A DNA stretch of 51,384 nt from Oceanospirillum sediminis (GTDB taxonomy: Bacteria > Pseudomonadota > Gammaproteobacteria > Pseudomonadales > Halomonadaceae). The translations under genes were made by a program, and so were the position numbers. The stretch is from positions 5,354 to 56,737 of the forward strand of contig NZ_JACJFM010000032.1 of the NCBI RefSeq assembly GCF_014164585.1, given 5' to 3'. The notes below the pieces were generated by a model. The model was given only the letters and a program-made list of their open reading frames with translations. It had not been told where the DNA came from and searched no databases. Below, piece by piece: positions 43,752 to 51,384 of this stretch (its first letter is position 1; the number at the start of each line of letters is the position of its first letter).

Positions 43752-44027
43752 ATGTTTAATCTGGTGATCAGTCTGGTGGCCGGTATGGCCGGAGTGAATT
43801 CCGAACTGGCAAAGCACTATCCACCTGCCGGCATTTTTATCGGTTGTTCTGCCGTGACGTTTTTACTCCTGGAACTTATCAGACAATGGCTCTGGCCCTC
43901 AGGGACGCCTGAGGATGCTTCTGTTCCCCGTAGAAAAGGCCGTAGAAAGATCAGAAAGAAGAAGAAACGCCGGTTGCTCAGACGCCAGTGCGCTGAAGAA
44001 TATGCAGAGCATACTCTGGAAGACTGA
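43752..44027 (+). CDS. Small membrane protein with basic tail
   Basis: A 91-residue protein from ATG 43752, where GGAGG lies six bases upstream; a longer frame to 43659 lacks such a site. Two hydrophobic segments (NLVISLVAGMAGV and IFIGCSAVTFLLLELI) suggest two membrane helices. The cytoplasmic tail is extremely basic (RRKGRRKIRKKKKRR). The tail may bind nucleic acid or phospholipid. No family recognised. Confidence 0.6.
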   Translation: MFNLVISLVAGMAGVNSELAKHYPPAGIFIGCSAVTFLLLELIRQWLWPSGTPEDASVPRRKGRRKIRKKKKRRLLRRQCAEEYAEHTLED

Positions 44028-44510
44028 AAAAAAGCCCGGTGACTTTCCGAGCCGAAGTGAAAAATAATAAACAGCCCCGCTCCGTATATAAGGCTGTTGC
44101 AGATCAGGAGATCCGACACTGTATGATCGATTGTAGTGAGATTACCGGTTTCCGGATACTGGATCTGAGTTGAGTGAGCCTGTTGCCATTCGGAGGCAGA
44201 CGGCCTGATATTGTAATCTTCAGTAATACCCATTTTATTGCTGTGTCTTTAGGATACCTTTGTCAGCAGAGATTGCCGGAGACCAGATACTGTCAGGTAT
44301 CAGATCAGGCAAAACAGTGGCTCTGACTGACCCACATCAGAACAGTCTGTGACTGTGTGGCTGAAAAGGAGTACTGAATGCGTTATTCAGTGAACCCGCA
44401 TTTTGTACGTCTTTCCGCATATTATTTTCAGAGCGTCAGGGATGGCGGTCTTTTTCTGTCTGTGTGACGGGAAGACAGAACGATTACCAGAAATAATAAG
44501 AAGCCCGGTG
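44028..44510 (+). other. Long leader upstream of the bactofilin gene, with a possible leader peptide
   Basis: About 480 bp without a firm gene. A 29-codon frame at 44378-44467 has AAGGAG before its ATG and ends 43 bp before the bactofilin start, so it could be a leader peptide. It contains the sequence GTCAGGGATG that recurs at 45370 and 45580. I see no terminator. Confidence 0.35.
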
Positions 44511-44942
44511 ATGAAAAATAAAAAAACAGTGCCTGATACCGGCACACTGATTTCTTCTGCAACAGAGCTGGTAGGGGACCTTTATTTCAGGGGACATCTG
44601 ACGGTTGATGGCCGGATATCCGGTAATCTGATTGCTGAAGATAATGCTGAAGCCTCGGTGTTTATCAGTGATAAAGGTATCGTCAACGGAGAAGTGTTTG
44701 CTCCGGAGGTTTGTATCAGTGGCCGGGTGAACGGAAATGTCCATACCTGCCAGACACTGAAACTGACCGATACAGCGCATGTGGAGGGGGATATCTTCTA
44801 TCACCGGATTGAAATGGCCCATGGTGCTCTGTTATGTGGCCGTATGGATCAGGCTTACCAGCAGGGGGATAAGATGAAGGGTAAACCTGTACGCCTCAGA
44901 CCTTCCGAACAGAATAAAGTATCGCGTTTGTCGGGTACCTGA
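44511..44942 (+). CDS. Bactofilin-type polymer-forming protein
   Basis: About 143 residues from ATG 44511. It has the bactofilin (DUF583) beta-helix core: TLISSATELVGDLYFRGHLT, VDGRISGNLIAED, GIVNGEVFAPEVCISGRVNG and HVEGDIFYHRIEMAHGALL, with disordered tails at both ends. Bactofilins polymerise without nucleotide and scaffold envelope or polar structures. An earlier frame start at 44403 is unlikely since it precedes the disordered tail with unrelated sequence. Being on mobile DNA and solitary, its job here is unknown. Confidence 0.88.
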   Translation: MKNKKTVPDTGTLISSATELVGDLYFRGHLTVDGRISGNLIAEDNAEASVFISDKGIVNGEVFAPEVCISGRVNGNVHTCQTLKLTDTAHVEGDIFYHRIEMAHGALLCGRMDQAYQQGDKMKGKPVRLRPSEQNKVSRLSGT

Positions 44943-45045
44943 GCCGGATCATGTCGCATTTCCTGTAATGCCGGGTAATACACTGGTAATGCGATTGTAT
45001 TTATTCTGATACTCAGTGAACAGAGTGTACAGGAGGGGGATGATC

Positions 45046-45294
45046 ATGAATGCAGCACGAGTTGTATCCGGCTACGATGATCAGCCAGCCCCTCTGCAAC
45101 AGCGTCAGGATGTGATGCGGGTGATTGCTTTCCAGGAACAGATACTCCCGGTTGAACAGGTGCTTTTTGAGGTCAGAGAGTTCCGTGTCTTTGAACTGAA
45201 ATCCCCGGTGGAGTTATCAGGTCGCCGGTTAAAACATCTGGCGTCACCACTGACCATCAGCTGTACAGTATTGATGTCCTGCCGGGCCGCGTAA
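45046..45294 (+). pseudogene. Diverged relative of the small protein at 42847, apparently frameshifted
   Basis: From ATG 45046 (AGGAGGGGG upstream) the frame encodes VEQVLFEVREFRVFELKSPV, matching HSVVFRTDDFTIYELSDEID of the gene at 42847. After LKHLAS near 45245 the similarity moves to another frame, which reads TTDHQLYSIDVLPGR. The annotated frame instead ends CTVLMSCRAA. A single indel explains this. The gene is probably broken, or its end has been remodelled. Confidence 0.5.
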
Positions 45295-45742
45295 ACCGCT
45301 GTCGGAATGCTTCGGGCAGGCCAGAGTACTGTGGTGCTGAAAGGATTTATATTTTCATTTCTTCAAAGTGTCAGGGATGATGGTCTTTTCTGTAACTGTT
45401 CAGCTGTTCTTCTGATACCGAGTCCCATCCATGGCGATACCCCGAAGGTCAGGGAAGACCACTTTCTCAGGAATACCGGATAAACCATATAAAAAATATG
45501 TCTTTATTGCATGCCACTCGATTATCGGGCAGGATGTTAACCTCATGCTATGAACGGAGAGGCTGCCTCTCTGTAAACCGTCAGGGATGACGGACTCTCT
45601 GATGATTTTTCTCCTCTCCAGTCTGACCATATGGTGCTTATATTCTCCGGGGCTCTCTGTTGTCCTGACAGGTATGATACTCCGGACATTACAGAATATG
45701 ACTATGCTACAGGTATCCGACAGAAATAAGGATACCCGGTTT
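45295..45742. other. Intergenic stretch with repeated GTCAGGGATG motifs
   Basis: About 450 bp between the small gene remnant and the PIN/NYN gene. The motif GTCAGGGATG occurs at 45370 and 45580 (a third copy at 44435), each followed by a G/A-GT-CT-type context. An AGAGGC/GCCTCT hairpin lies near 45557-45570. The open frames here have no ribosome site; I call no gene. Confidence 0.35.
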
Positions 45743-46333
45743 ATGAGTTGTGAACAGTCCCCGATATTTTTTCTGGTCGACCATGAAAATGTCCATATCT
45801 GTGCTCAGGATATTGATAAGCTGGATTCGTCTCCGGACACTCATGTCCGGGTGCTGGTCGGCGCTGGCCAGAATAAGCTGCCAACCGATCTGGTGATAGC
45901 GGTACAGTCTCTGGGAGAGCGTGGACAGTTTATCCATCTGCGGGAGTCCGGAAAAAATGCACTGGATTTTCTTCTGGTATATACGATTGGCCAGCTGAGG
46001 GCATGTTATCCGGATGCCTCATTCTGCATTCTTTCCTCAGATAAAGATTATGATCCTCTTATTCGGCATCTGAAAGCAGAAGGCCTGCAGATCAGGAGGC
46101 AAACGCTGAGGAAAGATTATACGAGTCAGCCCTCATCTTCTCTGATGCAGAGTATCACCGGTATGTTAAGAAAAGCTTCTTCGGCCCGGCCTAAATCCGT
46201 CACTGCGTTGTGCAACTGGCTGCGCACAAAAATGCCAGGCTGTACAGATCAGGAACTGCGTTCTGTCATACGCTCTATGGAACAGAGTGATATGATTAAG
46301 GTCTCGGAAAATAAGGTGCTGTACCGGATGTAA
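45743..46333 (+). CDS. PIN/NYN-type nuclease-like protein with C-terminal winged helix
   Basis: About 196 residues from ATG 45743. The nuclease fold is recognised by acidic residues in FFLVDHENVH (Asp13), GKNALDFLLVY (Asp75) and ILSSDKDYDPL (Asp100, Asp102), the four metal-binding positions of NYN/PIN domains. The C-terminal 45 residues (SVTALCNWLRTKMPGCTDQE onward) look like a winged helix, probably for nucleic-acid binding. An RNase role is expected. An earlier frame start at 45587 would add a hydrophobic segment of doubtful reality. A PP2C gene follows 9 bp downstream. Confidence 0.82.
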   Translation: MSCEQSPIFFLVDHENVHICAQDIDKLDSSPDTHVRVLVGAGQNKLPTDLVIAVQSLGERGQFIHLRESGKNALDFLLVYTIGQLRACYPDASFCILSSDKDYDPLIRHLKAEGLQIRRQTLRKDYTSQPSSSLMQSITGMLRKASSARPKSVTALCNWLRTKMPGCTDQELRSVIRSMEQSDMIKVSENKVLYRM

Positions 46334-46342
46334 CCCGGTGAC

Positions 46343-47233
46343 ATGCTGTTCCCGGTTACTGAAGCTCTTGAATACTGTCTGGACAGACCGATTAAGATGG
46401 AATTTATCCCTGCGACAAACTACAGAGAAACACCAGAAATCAGCGTTTTTCAGGATGTCGGTTTCAGGGATGAACAACAGGACCGTTATATTGCCTGTCG
46501 TCTGGATAGCGGGTTGCTTCTCGCCGTGGCTGACGGGCATGGAGGCTGTCAGGCTTCCTCTCTTGTAGCCAGTCATCTGGCCTTAATATTTTCTGAAGAA
46601 ACCGAACGGGTGAGCAGTGATGCGAGGTTGTCTGATGCCTGTGTCCGTCAGGTGATCAGAAAGGTCTTCCGGAGGCTTGATCAGCTCACGCAGGATATGG
46701 CCTGTGGTTCAACGCTGACTCTGGCATTTATTGAATCCGGATCCCGTCGGTCAGATTTTTCCCCGGCTATCAGAATTACAACAGGTCAGTTAGGCGATTC
46801 TGTCTTTGCTGTCAGTTCTGCTCCTGGACGTTTATCCTCCGCTCCGATCCATTCTGTCCGGTACCGGAAAAAAGATGTTGATATTATCCGCCAGCAGTTC
46901 AGGGATCAGTACAATGAAGACTGCCGGGTGTCCTGTGGTTATATCTACTCGTCTCCGGCCCGATATGCTGCACTGGCTCTGACGCGGGCTCTGGGAGATA
47001 CCTCATTCACTCTGATTCGAAAGCCTGAAGTAAAGAGCTATATCGTGAATACATCAGAAACCATCCTGTTACTGGCGACGGACGGCATACTGAAGCCGGA
47101 GGTTCGTCCTGGCACAACGATCAGGCAGATCATGCGCAGGATACGTCAGGGGCAGTATGCAACTGAGATTATTCAGGAGCTGAAGCCTCTGGAAGATAAT
47201 ACGACCCTTCTGATTGCCAGAAACTTCGGTTAA
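46343..47233 (+). CDS. PP2C-type (PPM) protein phosphatase
   Basis: A 296-residue metal-dependent Ser/Thr phosphatase with the PPM motifs in order: RDEQQDR (42-48), ADGHGG (63-68), GSTLT (122-126), GQLGDS (148-153), LTRALGD (213-219), LLLATDGIL (242-250) and DNTT near 286. The metal ligands are present, so it should be active. It starts 9 bp after the PIN/NYN gene, forming a two-gene unit. No Ser/Thr kinase is visible in the window, so the substrate may be a host kinase target or the adjacent nuclease-like protein. Confidence 0.9.
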   Translation: MLFPVTEALEYCLDRPIKMEFIPATNYRETPEISVFQDVGFRDEQQDRYIACRLDSGLLLAVADGHGGCQASSLVASHLALIFSEETERVSSDARLSDACVRQVIRKVFRRLDQLTQDMACGSTLTLAFIESGSRRSDFSPAIRITTGQLGDSVFAVSSAPGRLSSAPIHSVRYRKKDVDIIRQQFRDQYNEDCRVSCGYIYSSPARYAALALTRALGDTSFTLIRKPEVKSYIVNTSETILLLATDGILKPEVRPGTTIRQIMRRIRQGQYATEIIQELKPLEDNTTLLIARNFG

Positions 47234-47426
47234 ACAGAGAGGTATATAGAAGGAAGATCACTTACTCTGATGTAACTTACTATCAATAAGCGCTATTTTA
47301 GAAGAGGCTGTCTGCACTGAGAGAATTGTCGGTATCAGGTGGAGGTCGCGTCTGATTCAGGGGTATATGCAGGATGTGGTATGCTGAGTTAATAGGCGAT
47401 GAGAGTAATGAATAGGCAATGAGATC

Positions 47427-48329
47427 ATGCTGTTAGATCCCAAAAACGATTATGTATTTAAGCGTCTGTTTGCAGAAGCGCCTGATTTACTGGTCTCACT
47501 GATTAATGACCTGCGACCAGACCTGCCTCAGGTGCAGGAGGTCGAAGTGCTGAACCCCAATATCGAAGCGAGTGAGCTGACCGGCAAATACATCATTCTT
47601 GATATTCTGGCGAAAGACACCGATGGGCAACAGTACAATGTAGAAATGCAGGTGAGGCGCTATAATGCCTGGGGACAGCGCAGTCTCTATTATCTGGCCA
47701 GAATGCTCAGCGACCAGCTGGATGCTGGTCGTGAGTACCACCGTCTGAAGGCCGCTGTCGGTATTCATCTTTTAGATTTTGATCTGTTTGATGAGGATCA
47801 GGCGCAAAAAGAGCAAGCGATCTGGCGTTTTGAAATGCGGGACAGCACTCAGCCAGACGTTTTGCTGGGCAATGAGTTACAACTGAATATTATCGAATTA
47901 AAGAAGGCGGATCGTCTGGGTATTGCCAGTGAAACGCTGAATGACTGGATCACATTCTTTGAACATTGGCAGGAGGATGCACTGATGGCGACTATCACCC
48001 ATGAACCGATTAAGAAAGCGATGGACCGTATTCGACAACTGAGTGCCGATGATGAAGAGAAGCGCTTAGCCCTGGTGCGTGAACGAGCCTTACACGATGA
48101 GGCGACGCTGATGTATGAGGCCAGAGAGGAAGGGCGTGAAGAAGGACTTGAGGAAGGGTATCAAAAAGCTCAGGCAGAAGCTCAGGAGAAGATTGAAGCG
48201 GCTGAGTTGAAAGTACAGCAAGCTGTCCTGAAAATGTTGTCGAAAGGATTTTCAGTGGCAGATGTTGCAGACTTTTTTGATCTCACAGCAGACGCTGTTC
48301 AGCAGATACAAGAGCAAACCTCCCACTGA
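47427..48329 (+). CDS. Rpn-family recombination-promoting nuclease
   Basis: A 300-residue PD-(D/E)xK-fold protein of the Rpn/transposase_31-like family. Opening LLDPKNDYVFKRLFAE is diagnostic, and the active-site pattern is Asp59 (YIILDILAKD) and Glu73-x-Gln75 (NVEMQ). Residues about 215-270 hold the charged repeat REEGREEGLEEGYQKAQAEA common at the C-terminal side of this family; a helix-turn-helix-like segment (GFSVADVADFFDLTADAV) ends it. Rpn proteins cut DNA and raise RecA-independent recombination. Many copies per genome are usual in some Gammaproteobacteria. Confidence 0.92.
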   Translation: MLLDPKNDYVFKRLFAEAPDLLVSLINDLRPDLPQVQEVEVLNPNIEASELTGKYIILDILAKDTDGQQYNVEMQVRRYNAWGQRSLYYLARMLSDQLDAGREYHRLKAAVGIHLLDFDLFDEDQAQKEQAIWRFEMRDSTQPDVLLGNELQLNIIELKKADRLGIASETLNDWITFFEHWQEDALMATITHEPIKKAMDRIRQLSADDEEKRLALVRERALHDEATLMYEAREEGREEGLEEGYQKAQAEAQEKIEAAELKVQQAVLKMLSKGFSVADVADFFDLTADAVQQIQEQTSH

Positions 48330-48351
48330 AATAAGTAGGGAATGTCCTGCC

Positions 48352-48382
48352 TAAGTAAAGCAGTGTATCTCTGCTTTACTTA
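48352..48382 (+). terminator. 12-bp perfect hairpin after the Rpn gene
   Basis: TAAGTAAAGCAG (48352-48363) pairs perfectly with CTGCTTTACTTA (48371-48382) around a 7-base loop, about 20 bp after the Rpn stop. The T-tract is missing. It directly abuts the resolvase gene remnant. Confidence 0.5.
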
Positions 48383-48442
48383 AGTAGCTTGTAGACCGTC
48401 GACCGGCCTATCCCCATCTGCTTCGCGATATCTTTTGCCTCG
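48381..48442 (-). pseudogene. 3' fragment of a second resolvase gene
   Basis: About 60 bp nearly identical to the C-terminal helix-turn-helix coding end of the resolvase gene at 2411-2475, with only a few differences. The homology stops abruptly near 48442. It is a deletion remnant of a related resolvase gene. Confidence 0.85.
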
Positions 48443-48499
48443 TAAGCGGTAGTTTCCCCCTCCTGTTCAGAAGTCACTCCATCAGTCAGTCGTGAACTA

Positions 48500-48768
48500 T
48501 TAATCAAGGAGAGCAGGCTGAACTGGCACGTCAGAAACAGAAAGAACAGAGCCGGGCTGATTCTATCGGTACAAAGACCGCACAGTGTCTGAAAATACTG
48601 GGGGCTTCGTCCGGGATTTACTCAGAAAGAACTCAAAGCAGCCTATCGAAAAAAACGATCCGAATACCATCCGGATAAGCATCCCAATGCGACCGAACAA
48701 GAAAAAAAGACTTCGGAGACCTTTTCAACTTTGTTCAGGAGGCATACGAACATCTGAGTAAATTGTAG
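48500..48768 (+). pseudogene. J-domain (DnaJ-like) protein remnant with frameshifts
   Basis: Reading across three frames gives CLKILG, then PGFTQKELKAAYRKKRSEYHPDKHPNAT, then DFGDLFNFVQEAYEHLSKL and a stop at 48766. (The middle piece is one continuous J-domain core with its HPD motif.) Two single-base shifts, near 48602 and 48708, break it. A preceding charged helix (ELARQKQKEQSRADS) suits a DjlA/TerB-type or plasmid J-protein. J-proteins stimulate Hsp70 ATPases, but there is no sign that this one served the Hsp70-like pair of this window. Confidence 0.75.
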
Positions 48769-48841
48769 TGGCAGAAACCTTCAGGTTAAGCCATTATTTT
48801 TTTATGGAATTGATCGCTATCGGAAATATAGGACTGTTTTG

Positions 48842-49666
48842 ATGCGTCTGAATCTTAAGGGATTTTTTCTTTTCATGTTGCTGTCCGGCTCTGTCATGGC
48901 CGGGCCTGTCGAAGATGTGCTTCTGTTATGCCGTGGGACGGCCAGTGTCACAGCACTGTCTGACCAGATCAAAGCCTCTCAAAGAGCAGTGCTGGATCTG
49001 TCAGATAAGAAACAGTCACTCAGTGGCCATAAAAAAAAAGCGGGTTCTGTTTCAGAGCAGGATGTTATCCGCCTGTTGCAGAAACAAGGCCCTGCAGGTG
49101 ACTCAGATTCTGAAACTTACTCCGCCTGTATACAGAACCTCGCCCCGTCTTTTCTGGGACGGGTGGCCAGTATCGATGGCAGAACGGTTCAGGTTTATGA
49201 TCAGGGGTATCCGGGCTTTGTGAAATTACCGATCCGTCACAATGCCGAGCAGAAAAGTGAAAATGTGTCGGTGTCTCTGAATAATATTGATATCGACGAT
49301 GATCAGATCCGTTTTAATTTCCGGTTTTTTAATAAGACGAATGGAAATAAGAAAGTCCGCATCACAAAAAACAGTTTCCAGCTGCTGCTGGAAGACAGCG
49401 GACAAGAACTGGCCCCGGTACGTTTTGAGGGGCTGAAGGACAGGGATCGTCAGGTCCTGCTCTCCCCGAAAAGCAGCAAGTTTATCGCGGTATCCTTCAA
49501 CAACCCGAATTCAAAGGAACTGATGCGTTTTAACAGTTTATGGAGCCTACCCAGTAGTCAGATCAATATCGGATTAACGCTGATCACCCGGCCTCTGAAC
49601 TTACACTGGCTACATGTTAAATCCCGGTCTTACGATTATGCCGGGCCTTTTGATGAACAACGCTAA
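48842..49666 (+). CDS. Exported protein of unknown function
   Basis: About 274 residues from ATG 48842, with a signal peptide (MRLNLKGFFLFMLLSGSVMA, cut after MAG or VMA). A helical region with heptad-like spacing (about 30-70) is followed by a beta-rich domain (about 105-265, VSVSLNNIDIDDDQIRFNF and onward) that could be immunoglobulin-like. AGGA lies eight bases before the ATG. The next gene, an exported Sel1-repeat protein, starts 26 bp after its stop, so the two are probably co-expressed in the envelope. Family unknown. Confidence 0.65.
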   Translation: MRLNLKGFFLFMLLSGSVMAGPVEDVLLLCRGTASVTALSDQIKASQRAVLDLSDKKQSLSGHKKKAGSVSEQDVIRLLQKQGPAGDSDSETYSACIQNLAPSFLGRVASIDGRTVQVYDQGYPGFVKLPIRHNAEQKSENVSVSLNNIDIDDDQIRFNFRFFNKTNGNKKVRITKNSFQLLLEDSGQELAPVRFEGLKDRDRQVLLSPKSSKFIAVSFNNPNSKELMRFNSLWSLPSSQINIGLTLITRPLNLHWLHVKSRSYDYAGPFDEQR

Positions 49667-49692
49667 CATCCCCCGTTTTTAAAGGATCTGTT

Positions 49693-50661
49693 ATGAAATT
49701 TGCACGAAGCTTGATTTTTAGTGCGCTGATTACCGCATCTCCTGTTTTTTCTGTTCCGGCATTCTCTGAAACTTCTCAGAATTCTTTTGTCACTACTTTG
49801 GAGAAGGCTAAGAAAGGCAATATAGAAGCTCAACATAATCTCGGCGTGATGTATCTCCACGGAAATGGTGTTAATAAAGATCTCAAACAAGCCGTATATT
49901 GGACTCAAAAGTCTGCTGAGCAAGGAAATGCAGAAGCTCAAAACAATCTTGGTTATATGTATCTCCACGGAAATGGTGTTGATCAAGATCTCAAACAAGC
50001 CGTATACTGGATTCAAAAGGCTGCTGAGCAGGGGAATGCAGAAGCTCAACATAATCTTGGCAATATGTATCTCCACGGAAATGGTGTTGATCAAGATCTC
50101 AAACAAGCCGTATATTGGGCTAAAAAGGCTGCTGAGCAAGGAAATGCAGAAGCTCAAAACAATCTTGGCGTGATGTATTTCAATAAGGATCCCAAACAAG
50201 CTGCATACTGGACTCAAAAGGCCGCTGAGCAGGGGAATACAGAAGCTCAACATAATCTTGGCAATATGTATCTCCACGGAGATGGTGTTGATCAAGATCT
50301 CAAACAAGCCGTATATTGGTCTAAAAAGGCTGCTGATCAGGGGAATGCTGAAGCTCAATATAGCCTTGGTGAAATGTATCTCGTTAATCAGGATTTCCAA
50401 AAAGCTGCTCGTTGGTTTCATAAAGCTGCTGAGCAGGGACATGCAAAAGCTCAATATAATTTTGGCTTAATGTATCTTAAGGGAGACGGTTTAAAGCAGG
50501 ATATGCAACAAGCTGCTCGTTGGTTTCATAAAGCTGCTGAGAAGGGACATGCAGAAGCTCAATATGTTCTAAGCCGGATGTATCTCGACGGACACGGTGT
50601 AGAAGAAAGCCTCCAAAAATCACTCTACTGGCTTAATAAATATCTAAAGTCATTAAACTGA
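49693..50661 (+). CDS. Exported Sel1-repeat protein
   Basis: A 322-residue protein with signal peptide (MKFARSLIFSALITASPVFS, cut near VPAFSE) and eight Sel1-like repeats, from GNIEAQHNLGVMYLHGNGV to the last repeat ending LNKYLKSLN. Repeats four and six are shortened. Sel1 solenoids bind other proteins; many secreted ones affect host or envelope processes. AAAGGA lies seven bases before the ATG. It is the intact relative of the interrupted gene at 1-1082 and, like it, is followed by a convergent tyrosine recombinase. Confidence 0.93.
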   Translation: MKFARSLIFSALITASPVFSVPAFSETSQNSFVTTLEKAKKGNIEAQHNLGVMYLHGNGVNKDLKQAVYWTQKSAEQGNAEAQNNLGYMYLHGNGVDQDLKQAVYWIQKAAEQGNAEAQHNLGNMYLHGNGVDQDLKQAVYWAKKAAEQGNAEAQNNLGVMYFNKDPKQAAYWTQKAAEQGNTEAQHNLGNMYLHGDGVDQDLKQAVYWSKKAADQGNAEAQYSLGEMYLVNQDFQKAARWFHKAAEQGHAKAQYNFGLMYLKGDGLKQDMQQAARWFHKAAEKGHAEAQYVLSRMYLDGHGVEESLQKSLYWLNKYLKSLN

Positions 50662-51163
50662 AACCTGCAAGCTTTGAATGAGCCGCTTGATCTGGCTATG
50701 CTCTGTACTTTCTGGCCAGATCAATCGCTTCCTCTTTCCCGATCCCCAGATACAGGGCTGTGTTTTCTATGTTGATGTGTCCCAGAATTTCCTGAACGCC
50801 TTTCAGGTTACCGCTTTCTGAGTACATTAATGTCGGGTTAACACGCCTCAACGAGTGACTTGCATACACCTGAGATTGATCTCAGCTCTGGTAAACCAGC
50901 GCTTCACAATCGCTCTGTATGCGTGTGCCGTGATGTGGGGCTTCGTTTCCCTCGAAGAGGCGTGAACAGATAATCATCACCACTTTTGTCTGTCTGTTCC
51001 AGATATTTTTTAAATATTTCAATCGTTTCCTCTTTCAGAACTCCGACAGCCACACCTTCGTTTGTCCCTTTCTTTTTTGTCTTCCTTTTGGTTTTTTTCG
51101 GCCTCAGTTTGATGGTATCGATGATCTCACCGCCTTTAATGATATGAGAGACCTGCAGGGCTA
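50655..51163. repeat. Right copy of the 0.5-kb direct repeat
   Basis: Matches 1076-1586 in the same orientation with two one-base deletions. Homology ends exactly at the TA dinucleotide where the IS630-type element begins; in the left copy the same TA is followed by uninterrupted recombinase sequence. Confidence 0.85.
50696..51163 (-). pseudogene. Tyrosine recombinase, second copy, frameshifted and cut by an IS
   Basis: Homologous to the recombinase at 1117. A base is missing near 50871 (CTGAGATTG against CTGAGTATTG) and another near 50940 (four G against five), giving two frameshifts. The 5' part is displaced by the IS630-type insertion at 51162-51163. Not functional. Confidence 0.88.
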
Positions 51164-51384
51164 AGTACTCGCACAGTTATTTTCCGCTAAACTGAAAGGG
51201 TGATAATTGATATTTGAGAGCGTAAATATGAGATTCGTTCCTCCATTATCTGACGATGAAGTGACTGCATTAAAATCACTACATAACCATGCAGACAAAC
51301 CTGCAACTCGTCGCCGTGCTCACGCCATCTTACTGAGCCATAAACAGTTCTCCATGGATCAAATAGCCCATATTCTTGATATCA
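51164..51384 (+). mobile_element. IS630-type insertion sequence, left end, truncated by the window
   Basis: Begins at the TA target dinucleotide (51162-51163) with AGTACTCGCACAGTTATTTT, the presumed left terminal repeat, then a transposase gene. IS630/Tc1-mariner elements insert at TA and duplicate it. The right end lies outside. Confidence 0.85.
51228..51384 (+). CDS. IS630-type transposase, N-terminal fragment
   Basis: Open from ATG 51228 to the window end (52 codons). The sequence MRFVPPLSDDEVTALKSLHN followed by RRRAHAILLSHKQFSMDQIAHILD is the N-terminal helix-turn-helix of IS630 transposases, which binds the terminal repeats. The DDE catalytic domain lies beyond the window. GAG lies 8-10 bases before the ATG. 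Confidence 0.88.
   Translation, partial: MRFVPPLSDDEVTALKSLHNHADKPATRRRAHAILLSHKQFSMDQIAHILDI

Noticed and set aside
45400-45630. 76-codon minus-strand frame with a transposase-like look
   Set aside because: Similarity was too vague to name, without a ribosome site or terminal repeats.
49663-50454. 263-codon minus-strand frame rich in Ile, Leu and Ser
   Set aside because: Antisense of the exported Sel1-repeat gene, and its own repeats copy the Sel1 periodicity.

Overview
The window looks like accessory DNA from a marine-type gammaproteobacterium. It is most likely a large plasmid, chromid or plasmid-derived island, not core chromosome. The supporting signs are a ParM-type partition module, a DUF3987 replication-type protein, an inovirus-Gp2/YagK-like protein, a RadC-like protein, a metal-binding/YqaJ/DUF932 recombination trio, a Tn3-type resolvase with a res-like site, toxin-antitoxin genes, and no tRNA, rRNA or housekeeping gene. 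Abundant Sel1-repeat proteins, an Rpn nuclease and an IS630 element would suit Endozoicomonas-like Oceanospirillales, but that assignment is a guess.

Layout. 1-2.0 kb: the end of a Sel1-repeat gene carrying an in-frame stop, convergent with a tyrosine recombinase. 2.4-3.3 kb: a serine resolvase with a three-subsite res-like locus and a small zinc-ribbon protein. 3.5-14.1 kb: a six-gene minus-strand operon with a HerA/DUF87-type ATPase, a small protein with a hydrophobic Gly/Ala/Ser-rich N-terminus, a coiled-coil protein, an unknown protein and two paralogous Hsp70/actin-fold ATPases. I know of no described system with this composition, and it is the best candidate for an undescribed system. 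14.4-15.6 kb: two exported proteins. 15.9-26.9 kb: a type I restriction-modification operon (hsdR, hsdM, hsdS) that also carries a YhcG-type nuclease and three small genes. It is headed by a sigma54 activator whose N-terminal domain looks CARF-like (RtcR-type). 27.2-28.8 kb: a HicA-fold-like protein and a HigB/HigA-type toxin-antitoxin pair. 28.9-32.0 kb: metal-binding protein, YqaJ nuclease and DUF932 protein.

32.1-37.5 kb is the maintenance core: centromere-like repeats, parM, a ParR-like gene, about 1 kb without a secure gene that encodes a strikingly structured RNA candidate ending in an intrinsic terminator, a long inverted repeat, and the DUF3987 protein. 37.6-41.0 kb: radC-like gene, inovirus-Gp2-like protein, HEPN protein, an acidic unknown and a frameshifted serine recombinase. 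41.2-47.2 kb: small unknown genes and signalling-type genes (degenerate receiver, bactofilin, PIN/NYN nuclease, PP2C phosphatase) mixed with decayed toxin-antitoxin DNA. 47.4-49.7 kb: Rpn nuclease, a resolvase fragment, a J-domain pseudogene and an exported protein. 49.7-51.4 kb: an intact exported Sel1-repeat protein followed by a second, frameshifted copy of the left-end recombinase, cut at a TA dinucleotide by an IS630-type element.

The window is therefore bracketed by direct copies of a Sel1-recombinase module. Inside, defence-type operons on the minus strand sit beside a plasmid maintenance core. Protein families were assigned by reading motifs; no database search was run.
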